A stretch of DNA of 43,901 bases, from IMG/VR virus record IMGVR_UViG_3300017987_000153, positions 1-43,901 of that record. One strand, written 5' to 3'. This stretch comes from a virus. The notes under the pieces are model-generated. The model worked only from the letters and a program-made list of their open reading frames with translations. It searched no databases and was not told the DNA's origin. Shown here piece by piece: positions 5,950 through 13,092 of the stretch. A program made the translations under genes and the position numbers. Each line of letters opens with the position of its first letter. Within the stretch, counting starts at the first letter, position 1.

Positions 5950-6371
5950 ATCACCCTCACCGACCAGTAATGGAAGTGAGTGTGATTGAAACCCATCAAA
6001 CGTCACACAGGCTCCACGGATGCCGTCACTGACTGAAGGATGGGGATGGTAGCTCTTTTAAAAGTTAAAATTAATCTTGTGCGGGGTGCTGACGAGCTGT
6101 TACACCGCATAGAGGCGACTGTAGGTGGATAAATGGGCCTCTTGCCCCGCACAACCAATTTTGTGCCCGTCAGTGAATGATCGCCAGTCCGAACTGGCTG
6201 AAAATGAGAAACGGGGCGCAAAACTCTTGCCGGTGGCATTTTCCCTACGCTTTGCGTATCACCGGCAAGGTTTGTGGGGTAGGCGGTAACGCCTGATTGG
6301 TAGGCCGCCTGCTCCATTAGCAACCATGCGGCATCGCCGCCAACCGATACGGGCGAAAGTCCGTCAACCCG
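5950..6371 (+). ncRNA. strongly structured, probably non-coding leader
   Basis: No convincing gene on either strand. The sequence is much richer in G and C than its flanks and full of strong pairings. CTTGCCGGTG (6227-6236) pairs with CACCGGCAAG (6261-6270). GTGCGGGG (about 6078) pairs with CCCCGCAC (about 6143). GCCAGT-CCGA-ACTGGC forms a hairpin near 6183. GGCGGTAACGCC and GCGGCATCGCCGC are further stems. It lies between a promoter and a terminator-like hairpin, so it could be a stand-alone RNA or a 5' regulatory leader. I cannot match it to a known RNA family. Confidence 0.45.
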
Positions 6372-6400
6372 AAAAGTGCTGATTAAGTGCCAGCATTTTT
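6372..6400. terminator. intrinsic-terminator-like hairpin
   Basis: AAAAGTGCTG and CAGCATTTTT form a ten-pair stem (one G-U) around a nine-base loop, ending in five Ts, with A-rich sequence on the other side, so it could work in both directions. A second, very stable stem (CCGGGGG at 6408-6414 with CCCCCGG at 6425-6431) follows just before the ribosome site of the next gene. Together they could stop or attenuate transcription from the upstream promoter. Confidence 0.55.
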
Positions 6401-6451
6401 CCTCCAGCCGGGGGTCGGGTGCGGCCCCCGGTTACAAAAAAGGAGAACACT

Positions 6452-6586
6452 ATGACACCCCAACAAATTGCAACCGATTTATGCAAAATAGAAAAATTAA
6501 AAGAGCAGGTGAACGTTGCTCAGATGACCGAGATTGTTGCAACCGCGATGAAAATATTTAAAAGGAGGCAAGATGGAAACAACTAA
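6452..6586 (+). CDS. 44-residue hypothetical protein, first rightward gene
   Basis: It begins MTPQQIATDLCKIEKLKEQ with a strong ribosome site (AAGGAG) and ends KRRQDGNN, overlapping the next gene by 14 bases. The ribosome site of that next gene (AGGAGG) is read here as Arg-Arg. It is predicted to be almost all helix. Position and overlap suggest a real gene coupled to the next; no family recognised. Confidence 0.55.
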   Translation: MTPQQIATDLCKIEKLKEQVNVAQMTEIVATAMKIFKRRQDGNN

Positions 6587-6935
6587 AAAGCTATCATTAA
6601 TAACCGTTTGTGACGGTTGCGCTCAAGAGCGCTTTGATCATGAACTTCAAAAAGTGTTGAACAACATTCTTGATGTCAACACCGAGGCGACCGCAGTCAG
6701 AAAAATCACCCTGACCGTTAAAATCAAACCGGATGAAGAACGGGAATCTTTACGGTCAGAATTAATCGTAAAACCGGAACTCGCACCATTAAGCCCGGTT
6801 TCTTCACTTTCTCTGATCGGGAAAGACGTTCAGGGCAACGCCGAAGCGCACGAAGTCAAACCGCCGAAACAGTTAAAATTCGGCATTGACGCAGACAACA
6901 AAATCCAACCCATTAAAAAAGGAGATGTAAAATAA
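6573..6935 (+). CDS. conserved phage early protein of the type often annotated 'replication terminator protein'
   Basis: A 120-residue protein. After a helical N-terminus (CAQERFDHELQKVLNNILD) comes the characteristic stretch AVRKITLTVKIKPDEERESL and the beta strand ELIVKPELAPLSPVSSLSL. In my recollection of phage genomes this small protein sits directly before a DUF2303 gene, as it does here. The 'replication terminator' label in databases is not experimentally supported to my knowledge. Stop and downstream ATG overlap (TAATG), so the pair is coupled. Confidence 0.6.
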   Translation: METTKKLSLITVCDGCAQERFDHELQKVLNNILDVNTEATAVRKITLTVKIKPDEERESLRSELIVKPELAPLSPVSSLSLIGKDVQGNAEAHEVKPPKQLKFGIDADNKIQPIKKGDVK

Positions 6936-7672
6936 TGATTGCGACTGCCCTTAAGTTTTTAAAAAACAATTTAAGATCCACCGAAATTGTTGAACGGCAC
7001 GACCGCCATTTCTCGTTTGAAGACCTGAAATTGATCCCGAACAAGTTTGACGAACCGGTTCCCGCTGAATTAACGGTCAATACCCTGACCGGTTTCAGCG
7101 ACTATATTCATTTAAACATCGATCAACTCGAAAACGCATTCGTTCACGTTGAAAATTATAACAGCGTCCGTCTGCTTTCGGCGCTTTTCGGTGACAACCA
7201 TCAACGAAAAAACTGGTTACAAGCCACAACCATGGGGACGCTGAACGATGGCTTTACGTTTGGCCGGTTGATGGAAATCCCGGACTTTATCATTGCTATG
7301 CAATCCTATTTCGCTGGCACTGATGACGCTCAAAAAATCTTGGAACTGGTGAGCAATGTAAAAGCGGAGCAAGGCCAATCCTATTCAGACACCGGATTTT
7401 CTCAAAAGGTTACTGCTAAACGGTCAGTCGAATCTTCAATGTTTGATAATGTTCCCGTGCCAAATCCGGTTACACTCAAGCCATACCGGACTTTTCTTGA
7501 AATTGAACAACCGGAATCATCTTTTGTTTTCAGGCTTTCTTCAGGTGGCGAAGGAAACCCGCCGAAATGTGCGTTGTTTGAAGCGTCTGGCGGGGCATGG
7601 AAGCTGGACGCGATTGAAAAAATATCAGCATGGCTGGCTGATCAGCACTTTTCAATCCCGATGATTGCGTAA
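6935..7672 (+). CDS. DUF2303/YfdQ-like phage protein
   Basis: A 245-residue protein. It shows the order seen in DUF2303 proteins: a short N-terminal domain ending in a beta strand (ELTVNTLTGFSDYIHLNI), a middle with NAFVHVENYNSVRLLSALFG, a helical part (GRLMEIPDFIIAMQSYF), then FSQKVTAKRSVESSM and a final domain (NPVTLKPYRTFLEIEQP). These proteins are common next to recombination genes of phages; their biochemical role is not established. It follows its usual small partner with overlap. Confidence 0.65.
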   Translation: MIATALKFLKNNLRSTEIVERHDRHFSFEDLKLIPNKFDEPVPAELTVNTLTGFSDYIHLNIDQLENAFVHVENYNSVRLLSALFGDNHQRKNWLQATTMGTLNDGFTFGRLMEIPDFIIAMQSYFAGTDDAQKILELVSNVKAEQGQSYSDTGFSQKVTAKRSVESSMFDNVPVPNPVTLKPYRTFLEIEQPESSFVFRLSSGGEGNPPKCALFEASGGAWKLDAIEKISAWLADQHFSIPMIA

Positions 7673-7694
7673 TTAGCAATGACAAGGAGGAACC

Positions 7695-7781
7695 ATGAAA
7701 ACACTCACAAATTGGTTTTTACAGACGTTAATTGTCCTATTTTTAATGCTGGTGATGTCGATTCAGGACATTAATTTTTAA
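7695..7781 (+). CDS. 28-residue single-span membrane peptide
   Basis: Begins MKTLTNWF then a hydrophobic run LQTLIVLFLMLVMSI and ends QDINF. A strong ribosome site (AAGGAGG) lies six bases before the ATG. The hydrophobic segment is long enough to cross a membrane. The stop codon runs straight into a TAACC-type palindrome. Function unknown; small membrane peptides among early genes often act on the host. Confidence 0.5.
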   Translation: MKTLTNWFLQTLIVLFLMLVMSIQDINF

Positions 7782-7866
7782 CCACTTGCCGCCAGGGGCG
7801 ATAGGCTGACCCTTTCCCTGCTTCGGGCAGATACAGTACGGCCTCAACGGCGGCAAGACTAATTAA
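7779..7866 (+). repeat. palindrome resembling a decayed attC-like element
   Basis: It starts TTAACCA at the stop codon of the membrane peptide and closes with the perfect nine-pair stem CTTGCCGCC/GGCGGCAAG. The 3' end reads GACTAATTAAGG, where the related elements read CTAATCGTTATAGG or CAATCGTTAGG, as if CGT were deleted and the GTT core lost. An inner hairpin (CCCTGCTTCGGGCAG) is present. It could be a decayed site or an unrelated structured spacer. Confidence 0.35.
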
Positions 7867-7877
7867 GGGGGAAAATA

Positions 7878-8084
7878 ATGTGCGTAAAGTTGAAAGATTT
7901 AAACATAAATTATACCAAAATCTTGTTTTTTGAAGGCAAAATCAATCTGTTCAGAAAATGCCTCGACCCGGATGACATTCTTATCGAAATGTTTAACAGC
8001 GAAGAACAAGCATTATTGAAAACTGCGATTGCCGAATCAGAAACACAGATAATGGATGAAATTTCAAGCAACCCACCATTTTAA
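7878..8084 (+). CDS. 68-residue hypothetical protein
   Basis: Begins MCVKLKDLNINYTKILFF and ends AESETQIMDEISSNPPF, with ribosome site AAGGGGG. The sequence looks like a small alpha/beta protein with an acidic C-terminal helix (NSEEQALLKTAIAESETQIM). It lies just before the exonuclease gene and could be co-transcribed with it. No family recognised. Confidence 0.5.
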   Translation: MCVKLKDLNINYTKILFFEGKINLFRKCLDPDDILIEMFNSEEQALLKTAIAESETQIMDEISSNPPF

Positions 8085-8104
8085 ATAAAAGAAAAAATTA
8101 AATA

Positions 8105-8821
8105 ATGAAAATCTTAGCCATAGACACAGAAACCATCCCGAACCAATCTTTACCCGAAAACTTTGGCTTTGATCCTGATACGGTAAAAGTCGGAAATATG
8201 AAAGATCCTGCAAAAATTCAGGTCAAACTTGATGAAGCCAAGGAAAAACACAGCAAGACAATGAGCCTTGACCCGGCCATGTGTCAATTGTGTACTTTCT
8301 GCGGTATCACCTATGACACGGAAACCCATAAAATTATCAACGAAGTCACACTTCAGGTTGTGGAAGCCGACAAACACGATGATCTTGAACTTGTCAGCAC
8401 TGGCTGGAACACTATTTTAATGGCCCACCAAGAGCGTATGCCGATTATATCATTTAACGGTATTCAATTTGATTTGCCGGTAATGCTATTCCGAGCCATT
8501 GCCCAGGATGTACCGGTCAGTCCAATTACATATAAATACCTGACTCAAAAATACAACAACAAACATCATTATGATGTCATGCAGATATTGGCTGGATGGG
8601 ATCGGCAAAAATGGCACAAACAAGATTTTTACCTGAATATTTTTAAGCTCGGTAGCAAGGACGGTTTTGACGGTTCAATGGTATATCCGACTTATCAATC
8701 AGGTGAATATGAAACCATTAAACAATATTGCCGAAACGATGTTTTAACGCTGTGTAAATTATTCACGCGGGTTGAGCCGTGGTTTAAAGTTGAAATAGAA
8801 GAAAATATAGGGGGTAAATAA
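8105..8821 (+). CDS. DEDDy-type 3'-5' exonuclease, PolB-proofreading-like (PF10108 type)
   Basis: A 238-residue protein carrying the three exonuclease motifs of the DEDD superfamily: Exo I LAIDTETIP (residues 4-12), Exo II ISFNGIQFDLPVM (about 115-127) and Exo III YCRNDVLTLCKLF (about 210-222), where the tyrosine makes it a DEDDy enzyme. There is no polymerase domain, so it is the stand-alone exonuclease found in many phages. It would trim 3' ends during recombination or repair and may work with the DDIPF-tailed protein encoded three bases downstream. Confidence 0.85.
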   Translation: MKILAIDTETIPNQSLPENFGFDPDTVKVGNMKDPAKIQVKLDEAKEKHSKTMSLDPAMCQLCTFCGITYDTETHKIINEVTLQVVEADKHDDLELVSTGWNTILMAHQERMPIISFNGIQFDLPVMLFRAIAQDVPVSPITYKYLTQKYNNKHHYDVMQILAGWDRQKWHKQDFYLNIFKLGSKDGFDGSMVYPTYQSGEYETIKQYCRNDVLTLCKLFTRVEPWFKVEIEENIGGK

Positions 8822-8823
8822 AC

Positions 8824-9837
8824 ATGGAAACATTACCAGTTGCAAGGCAAAATCACGAAATAGTTAACCTTGAAGATAGTGCAATGTCGGTTGAAACATT
8901 AACCCGACAAGTCAACTTAATCCAAGGGGTTATGAAAAACGTAATGAAGGAAAACGAACATTATGGCGTAATTCCAAGCACAGACAAACCGACATTATTA
9001 AAACCCGGTGCGGAAAAATTATGTCTCACATTTCGACTTGACCCTGATTATGAAATAATCCGGGAAGTTCGGGAAAAAGATTTTATTGCCTACACTGTAA
9101 AATGTTCTTTAAAGCACATTCCAACAGGACAGGCAATTGCGTCCGGGATTGGGGCTTGCAACTCGAGGGAAACAAAATATCGTTACCGATCGCAAAACAC
9201 CGGAAAACCCGTACCTAAAGAATATTGGGATACTAGAGACTCAGCTATTCTCGGTGGATCTCAATACAAACCGCGAAAGAAAGATAAGCAATGGTTTATT
9301 TTTGAACAGGTTGAACATGACAACCCTTGGGATTTTGATAACACACTTATTAAAATGGCCTGTAAGCGTGCGCTAGTTGCCGCTACACTAAATGCAACCG
9401 CAGCAAGCGACATATTCACCCAGGACGTTGAAGATATGCCAAAAGAAATTATTTCAGGTGGTCAAGCTCAACCCAAACCAGACACCACGCCACCACCTGC
9501 CAAACCAGAAAGGGCAGCCTCTAATGACACGCTCACGGAAAAGCAATATAATTTCATTGCCGGAAAAGCTACAAAAGCAGGCTTAACAGAGTCAGAATTA
9601 AAAAACTTTATCATCTGGTACAAAAAAACTTACCCATCGGCTGAGACAAAGCATGGTGAAAAGCCTACATCAACAGAAAAAGGCAATTTGTCTAAATCCG
9701 GGGCGTCCGCCATCATAGATGGGTTTGATGATCTGTTGAGCAATTACCAAGAAGCTCAAATGTCGGAATTTGAAGGACTGAATGAAGGTACGCCCGAAGG
9801 CGGGCCACCCACCCAAGAAGACGATATTCCTTTTTAG
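8824..9837 (+). CDS. conserved phage recombination-locus protein with SSB-like DDIPF tip
   Basis: A 337-residue protein. The N-terminal two thirds contain ENEHYGVIPSTDKPTLLKPG, GAEKLCLTFRLDP and the late motif NTLIKMACKRALVAATL, a pattern I know from uncharacterised phage proteins in recombination gene clusters. The C-terminal third is a proline-rich linker, a helical domain (NFIAGKATKAGLTESELKNF) and an acidic tail EDDIPF. The tail imitates the protein-binding tip of SSB. A single-strand annealing or SSB-partner role is plausible from context, but I cannot prove a Rad52/Erf-type fold by eye. Confidence 0.6.
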   Translation: METLPVARQNHEIVNLEDSAMSVETLTRQVNLIQGVMKNVMKENEHYGVIPSTDKPTLLKPGAEKLCLTFRLDPDYEIIREVREKDFIAYTVKCSLKHIPTGQAIASGIGACNSRETKYRYRSQNTGKPVPKEYWDTRDSAILGGSQYKPRKKDKQWFIFEQVEHDNPWDFDNTLIKMACKRALVAATLNATAASDIFTQDVEDMPKEIISGGQAQPKPDTTPPPAKPERAASNDTLTEKQYNFIAGKATKAGLTESELKNFIIWYKKTYPSAETKHGEKPTSTEKGNLSKSGASAIIDGFDDLLSNYQEAQMSEFEGLNEGTPEGGPPTQEDDIPF

Positions 9838-9846
9838 GGGGTTTAT

Positions 9847-10113
9847 ATGAAAATTAAACTTGGCGACTTCGTACTCACATCAACCAAGAGTTGTTTTACG
9901 CTCAATGAATGGAAAACCCGAAAAAATAAAGATACTGGAAAGCCTGAGCGATTTTTAGACCCGTTTGCGCATTATTCCCATTTGGACGCACTCTTAGACC
10001 AATATCCACAAAGAATGCTCATGCGGTCGGATGCGGAATCGATACAGGCATTAATTAAAGAGTTTCGAGGTTATACAAAAGAAATTAAAAAAGCGCTGGA
10101 GATAAAAGAGTGA
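9847..10113 (+). CDS. 88-residue hypothetical protein
   Basis: Begins MKIKLGDFVLTSTKSCFTLN with a ribosome site GGGGG six bases away and ends IKEFRGYTKEIKKALEIKE. It looks like a compact alpha/beta protein with a helical C-terminus (AESIQALIKEFRGYTKEI). It overlaps the next gene by four bases (GTGA), whose start is GTG. It sits between the DDIPF-tailed protein and the NinB-like gene. No family assigned with confidence. Confidence 0.55.
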   Translation: MKIKLGDFVLTSTKSCFTLNEWKTRKNKDTGKPERFLDPFAHYSHLDALLDQYPQRMLMRSDAESIQALIKEFRGYTKEIKKALEIKE

Positions 10114-10526
10114 AAGAAGGAATATTCCAGCGCCAAAACAATCAATTGATTCCATTTGACCCAGAAACGCTTGAGAATATCAAGGGATATTACGAAAACC
10201 AGCCAATCCGGGTTAAAATGTATGGCATTAAACGACCCCGGAGCTATCAGCAGCTAAAGGCATACTGGAAGCTGTGCGAAGTTGTTGCCGACCACCTTGA
10301 CCAATTCAGCGACAAGTATGACGTTGATTGGGAGCTGCGTGTTAAGCTAAAGCACATCGGCAGAATGACGGTATCCGGTAATAAGGTAATTGTGGAGTGT
10401 AAGTCAATATCGTTTTCTCAGTTGGAGCATATCGAAGCAAATCGGTATTTTGATAGAGCTTTTGAGTTAATGGCAAAGTGGCTGAACGTGCCGGTTGAGG
10501 ACTTGATGGGAATGGAGGGAATATGA
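10110..10526 (+). CDS. NinB/DUF1367-like recombination protein
   Basis: A 138-residue protein with a GTG start overlapping the previous stop. The stretch RPRSYQQLKAYWKLCEVVAD recalls the 'RSLDQN..LW' segment of lambda NinB (Orf), and the C-terminal YFDRAFELMAKWLNVPVEDL matches the end of DUF1367-type proteins. NinB assists phage recombination by interacting with SSB and DNA. Assignment is by motif resemblance and gene position and should be treated as tentative. Confidence 0.5.
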   Translation: MKEGIFQRQNNQLIPFDPETLENIKGYYENQPIRVKMYGIKRPRSYQQLKAYWKLCEVVADHLDQFSDKYDVDWELRVKLKHIGRMTVSGNKVIVECKSISFSQLEHIEANRYFDRAFELMAKWLNVPVEDLMGMEGI

Positions 10527-10696
10527 AAATAATCGCCCGCCCAAACGAACATGACCTGTCAATGATTGAGCTGTACTCTGAGGATATGAGATACATGCTC
10601 GGTGCTGTTCACGTAGACAATTTTATTGTGGACGAAAGCATATACGCCACACTTAGATTTATTTTCAGGGATAGGCGGTTTTTTTACTTGCATTGA
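10523..10696 (+). CDS. 57-residue hypothetical protein
   Basis: Begins MKIIARPNEHDLSMIELYS and ends RFIFRDRRFFYLH. The ATG overlaps the stop of the previous gene as ATGA, and GGAGGG lies just upstream, both supporting the start. The C-terminus is rich in Phe and Arg. No family recognised. Confidence 0.5.
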   Translation: MKIIARPNEHDLSMIELYSEDMRYMLGAVHVDNFIVDESIYATLRFIFRDRRFFYLH

Positions 10697-10722
10697 ATGT
10701 CTAATTCTGGTAAATAAAAAGC

Positions 10723-11175
10723 ATGGCTAATAAATATACGAAATTAAAAATCGACATTAATAGGGTGGTGAGTCTTTATAGGTCGGGAATGACTCAAGCC
10801 GAAATTGCAAACGAGATGGGTGTGTCTCAAAAAGTTATCTTTTCAAGATTAAAAGAGATTGGTTTTAAGTGCAGGGCGTCAGCCCCACGAAACCAAAAAA
10901 GAGAATTAAACAACAACTGGAAAGGTGATGATGTTACATATTCAGCTTTTCATCTTAGGTTGAAATCTCTACATGGAAGCCCTAAAAAGTGTGAAGTTTG
11001 TGGAACAACTGACAAAACCAAGTCATATGATTGGGCGAACCTTACGGGGGCATATGAAGACCCGAAAGACTATAAAAGAATGTGCCGATCTTGCCATTGG
11101 AAATATGATAAAAAACATTTAAATTTTAAAGGTGCTGTTGGTGGCAGAAAGGGGGTGCAAGATGCCAAAAAGTAA
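10723..11175 (+). CDS. HTH plus HNH-like zinc nuclease
   Basis: A 150-residue protein. Residues about 13-50 form a resolvase/sigma-like HTH (VVSLYRSGMTQAEIANEMGV, then SQKVIFSRLKEIG). Residues about 85-130 hold a treble-clef HNH: KKCEVCGTTDKTKSYDWANL and MCRSCHWKYDKKHLNF. The usual catalytic His pair is not obvious: the first position reads DWANL where many relatives have a His-containing 'DWHH' type motif, so activity is uncertain. It lies directly before, and overlaps, the methyltransferase, an arrangement also seen for homing-type or restriction-like HNH proteins. Confidence 0.6.
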   Translation: MANKYTKLKIDINRVVSLYRSGMTQAEIANEMGVSQKVIFSRLKEIGFKCRASAPRNQKRELNNNWKGDDVTYSAFHLRLKSLHGSPKKCEVCGTTDKTKSYDWANLTGAYEDPKDYKRMCRSCHWKYDKKHLNFKGAVGGRKGVQDAKK

Positions 11176-12231
11176 ATGCAGACATTTAGATTTGTTTTCT
11201 GGCATTTGACCGGTGGCTTTGCCCTTGCAGCATCGTGGGTGTGGGGTGCGGATCATGAGATTGTTTCGTTCTGCGAAATTGAACCGTTTGCCCAAAAAGT
11301 CTTAAAAAAACATTGGCCTGATGTGCCGTGTATACCGGATATCAGAGACATAAAAGGAACCGATTATGCAGGAACAATTGACCTTATTTCCGGCGGGTTC
11401 CCGTGCCAACCGTACAGTGTTGCCGGGAAGCGAAAAGGCGCGGAAGATGACCGTGCGCTCTGGCCTGAAATGTTGCGCGTTATTAAAGAAGCAAAGCCCA
11501 ATTGGATTATTGGCGAGAACGTTGCTGGGATCGAAAGTGTTTTCCAGTGGGACGGTTTTTCTGAATTGGAAGGCAAGGAATATCCTACAAAAAAGGCGGC
11601 AAAAGCTGACTTTAAAGGCATTTCAGAACGAACAGGGGAAGGAATGTTATGGGTGGTTTTGGGCAACCTTGAAAAACTCGGATACGAGGTCCAACCAGTT
11701 ATTATTCCAGCTTGCGCCGTCAACGCCCCGCACAGGCGGGATAGAGTCTGGATTGTGGCGAACTCCAAACGGCCAAGAACCGGGGATAAATCCAGAGCGG
11801 TTGCAATGCAAGGACGGATCACCGCCGAAACCGGGCCAGCGGCTTTACGACAAGGAAACGGGGAGACTTTGCCAGATAGGGTTAACACAACAGGCCAAGA
11901 TGTGGCCCACCCCATCAGCAAGCATGATGACATCTCAGGACATGGAGCAAGCGAAGTATGCCGGGAACGATCCGAAAAGGCCAAAATACAAGGATGCTCT
12001 TTGGCCGACGATAACCGCAACCGATGCGATAAAAGGCGGAAAAGTATCTCCACGACCGGGGGCAATGGGACTTTCAGAGAAAACGGGTGGCTCCCTGAAC
12101 CCGCAGTGGGTCGAGTGGCTAATGGGGTATCCGGTCGGGTGGACAGACTTAAAGGACTCGGAAACGCCATAGTTCCGCAAGTGGTGGTTCCGATCATGCA
12201 AGCGATTAAGGAAATTAACGAAACATCCTAA
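11162..12231 (+). pseudogene. C5-cytosine DNA methyltransferase, broken by a 5-base insertion in motif I
   Basis: The natural start is the ATG at 11162 (MPKSKCRHLDLFSGI), giving the AdoMet motif I up to FSGI. There TGA at 11207 stops the frame. The sequence resumes as GGFALAASWVWG in another frame from 11212, so five bases (TGACC, 11207-11211) interrupt the expected LDLFSGIGGFALAA. Downstream the open frame has motif IV GGFPCQPYSVAGKRKG with the catalytic Cys, motif VI ENVAG, motif VIII HRRDRVWIVA and motif X GLGNAIVPQ. Without the insertion it would be 354 residues. As it stands the protein lacks part of the AdoMet site and is probably inactive. The locus also carries a second conserved-looking frame. 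Confidence 0.75.
11366..12172 (+). CDS. alternative-frame ORF overlapping the methyltransferase; C-terminal half looks conserved
   Basis: A 268-codon open frame, +1 relative to the main methyltransferase frame. Its first 130 residues look like an out-of-frame shadow. From about 11756 it reads LWRTPNGQEPGINPERLQCK, RLYDKETGRLCQIGLTQQ, MWPTPSASMM, LWPTITATD and ends GGSLNPQWVEWLMGYPVGWT. This is the region I know from the target-recognition/C-terminal part of many phage cytosine methyltransferases. The same bases in the main frame encode RVDRLKGLGNAIVPQ. Either frame use switches here (frameshift product) or both proteins exist. No good separate start is visible. Confidence 0.4.
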   Translation: MQEQLTLFPAGSRANRTVLPGSEKARKMTVRSGLKCCALLKKQSPIGLLARTLLGSKVFSSGTVFLNWKARNILQKRRQKLTLKAFQNEQGKECYGWFWATLKNSDTRSNQLLFQLAPSTPRTGGIESGLWRTPNGQEPGINPERLQCKDGSPPKPGQRLYDKETGRLCQIGLTQQAKMWPTPSASMMTSQDMEQAKYAGNDPKRPKYKDALWPTITATDAIKGGKVSPRPGAMGLSEKTGGSLNPQWVEWLMGYPVGWTDLKDSETP

Positions 12232-12323
12232 AAAATACATGACAATCATAAATAGTTTATGACACAGTAAACATTTTAGATAAAATACTTGACAAGAAAT
12301 TAAAAGCACGATAGGGGTAAATT

Positions 12324-12494
12324 ATGAAAACAGATATCAGTTCAAGATTAACGAAAGAACAGTTTAAATTTATAAAAGAAGAGGCTGAAAGACAAAGACG
12401 GCCTATTGCTGCTGTTGTTCGCAATCTTATTGATGACCTGTATCAGAGCCACAAGACAACTCATAGTGGCGAAAAGAAACCGCAAGGCGACTGA
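12324..12494 (+). CDS. ribbon-helix-helix (Arc/CopG-like) DNA-binding protein
   Basis: A 56-residue protein: MKTDISSRLTKEQFKFIKEE, then AERQRRPIAAVVRNLIDDLY. A short beta strand followed by two helices with a small-residue turn is the RHH pattern. It probably represses its own promoter. The upstream 90 bases contain the direct repeats AAATACATGACAA and AAATACTTGACAA, the second including a TTGACA box, which are candidate operator/promoter elements. Ribosome site AGGGG. Confidence 0.6.
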   Translation: MKTDISSRLTKEQFKFIKEEAERQRRPIAAVVRNLIDDLYQSHKTTHSGEKKPQGD

Positions 12495-12728
12495 TACCCG
12501 GTCGCGAATCGAGCCTGTTGGCGGGTCTAATCGATAAACAACGGGAAGCCTGACAAACTTCCCCGAAACACGATAAATCTTGCGATATAAGCCACTAAAT
12601 CCATCAACGGGTTAATTGTTATTGTCACAAGCGTCCCCTCTGTTTTTGCCGCACATTTTTGCAGGGGGGGCGTGGAAGCAATGCGTTAGCGTGTCGGTGG
12701 ACACCCATCAACGAAAGGATACAACAGC
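12495..12728 (+). other. gene-free structured spacer
   Basis: No convincing gene. Several pairings are present (CCCCTCTG with CAGGGGGG across 12637-12668; GTGTC-GGT-GGACAC near 12692). A GCGTTAGCG at 12684-12692 resembles the 3' core of the attC-like elements, but I find no matching 5' arm, so it is not listed as one. Transcription presumably continues through from the RHH gene. Confidence 0.35.
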
Positions 12729-12914
12729 GTGACGCCGAAATTTATAGCAACAATTCACGGCGGCATCCCTGATTTTGATAATGTCCGCAACGTCAAACCG
12801 GAATATGGCAGGGATACACCTGTGATATCCGCTTCGCAAGCAAACTTGCGTCATATGCGTTGTTATGCCATTGGTAATACCGCAACCAATGGCATATTAA
12901 AAACAATGCGGTAA
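12729..12914 (+). CDS. possible 61-residue hypothetical protein
   Basis: GTG start with GAAAGGA upstream; begins MTPKFIATIHGGIPDFDN. Its second half coincides with a strong palindrome (TATGCCATTGG...CCAATGGCATA around 12862-12894), which argues that at least the 3' part is conserved for DNA or RNA structure. No family recognised, and it may not be translated. Confidence 0.3.
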   Translation: MTPKFIATIHGGIPDFDNVRNVKPEYGRDTPVISASQANLRHMRCYAIGNTATNGILKTMR

Positions 12915-12933
12915 CTATATGAGGTAAAACCAT

Positions 12934-13092
12934 ATGTCAGAAAAAGCGAAAGAGAAATTGACAAAAGCGATTGAAGTCCTTGCGGACAAAATCACAGGCA
13001 ACATCAAATCAGGTGATGCCCTTAAATTCACACAAGCTGCTAATAATGCAGCGAACACAATGGCTTGCTTGAGTAATATCAAAAAAGCATAA
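12934..13092 (+). CDS. 52-residue helical hypothetical protein
   Basis: Begins MSEKAKEKLTKAIEVLADKI and ends MACLSNIKKA, with GAGG before the ATG. It is predicted to be two amphipathic helices rich in Lys, Ala and Asn, typical of a small phage early protein. The stop codon TAA is the first part of an attC-like palindrome, the cassette-like arrangement seen repeatedly in this segment. Confidence 0.5.
   Translation: MSEKAKEKLTKAIEVLADKITGNIKSGDALKFTQAANNAANTMACLSNIKKA

Noticed and set aside
6003-6323. 106-codon minus-strand ORF in the folded leader
   Set aside because: Its composition follows the palindromes of the region, it has no ribosome site and no domain-like sequence. The RNA-structure explanation fits better.
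11364-12197. 277-codon minus-strand ORF antisense to the methyltransferase
   Set aside because: Serine/proline-rich shadow of the coding strand without ribosome site or recognisable motifs.
12495-12692. attC-like site before the 12729 ORF
   Set aside because: GCGTTAGCG is present but arms do not pair in the attC geometry.
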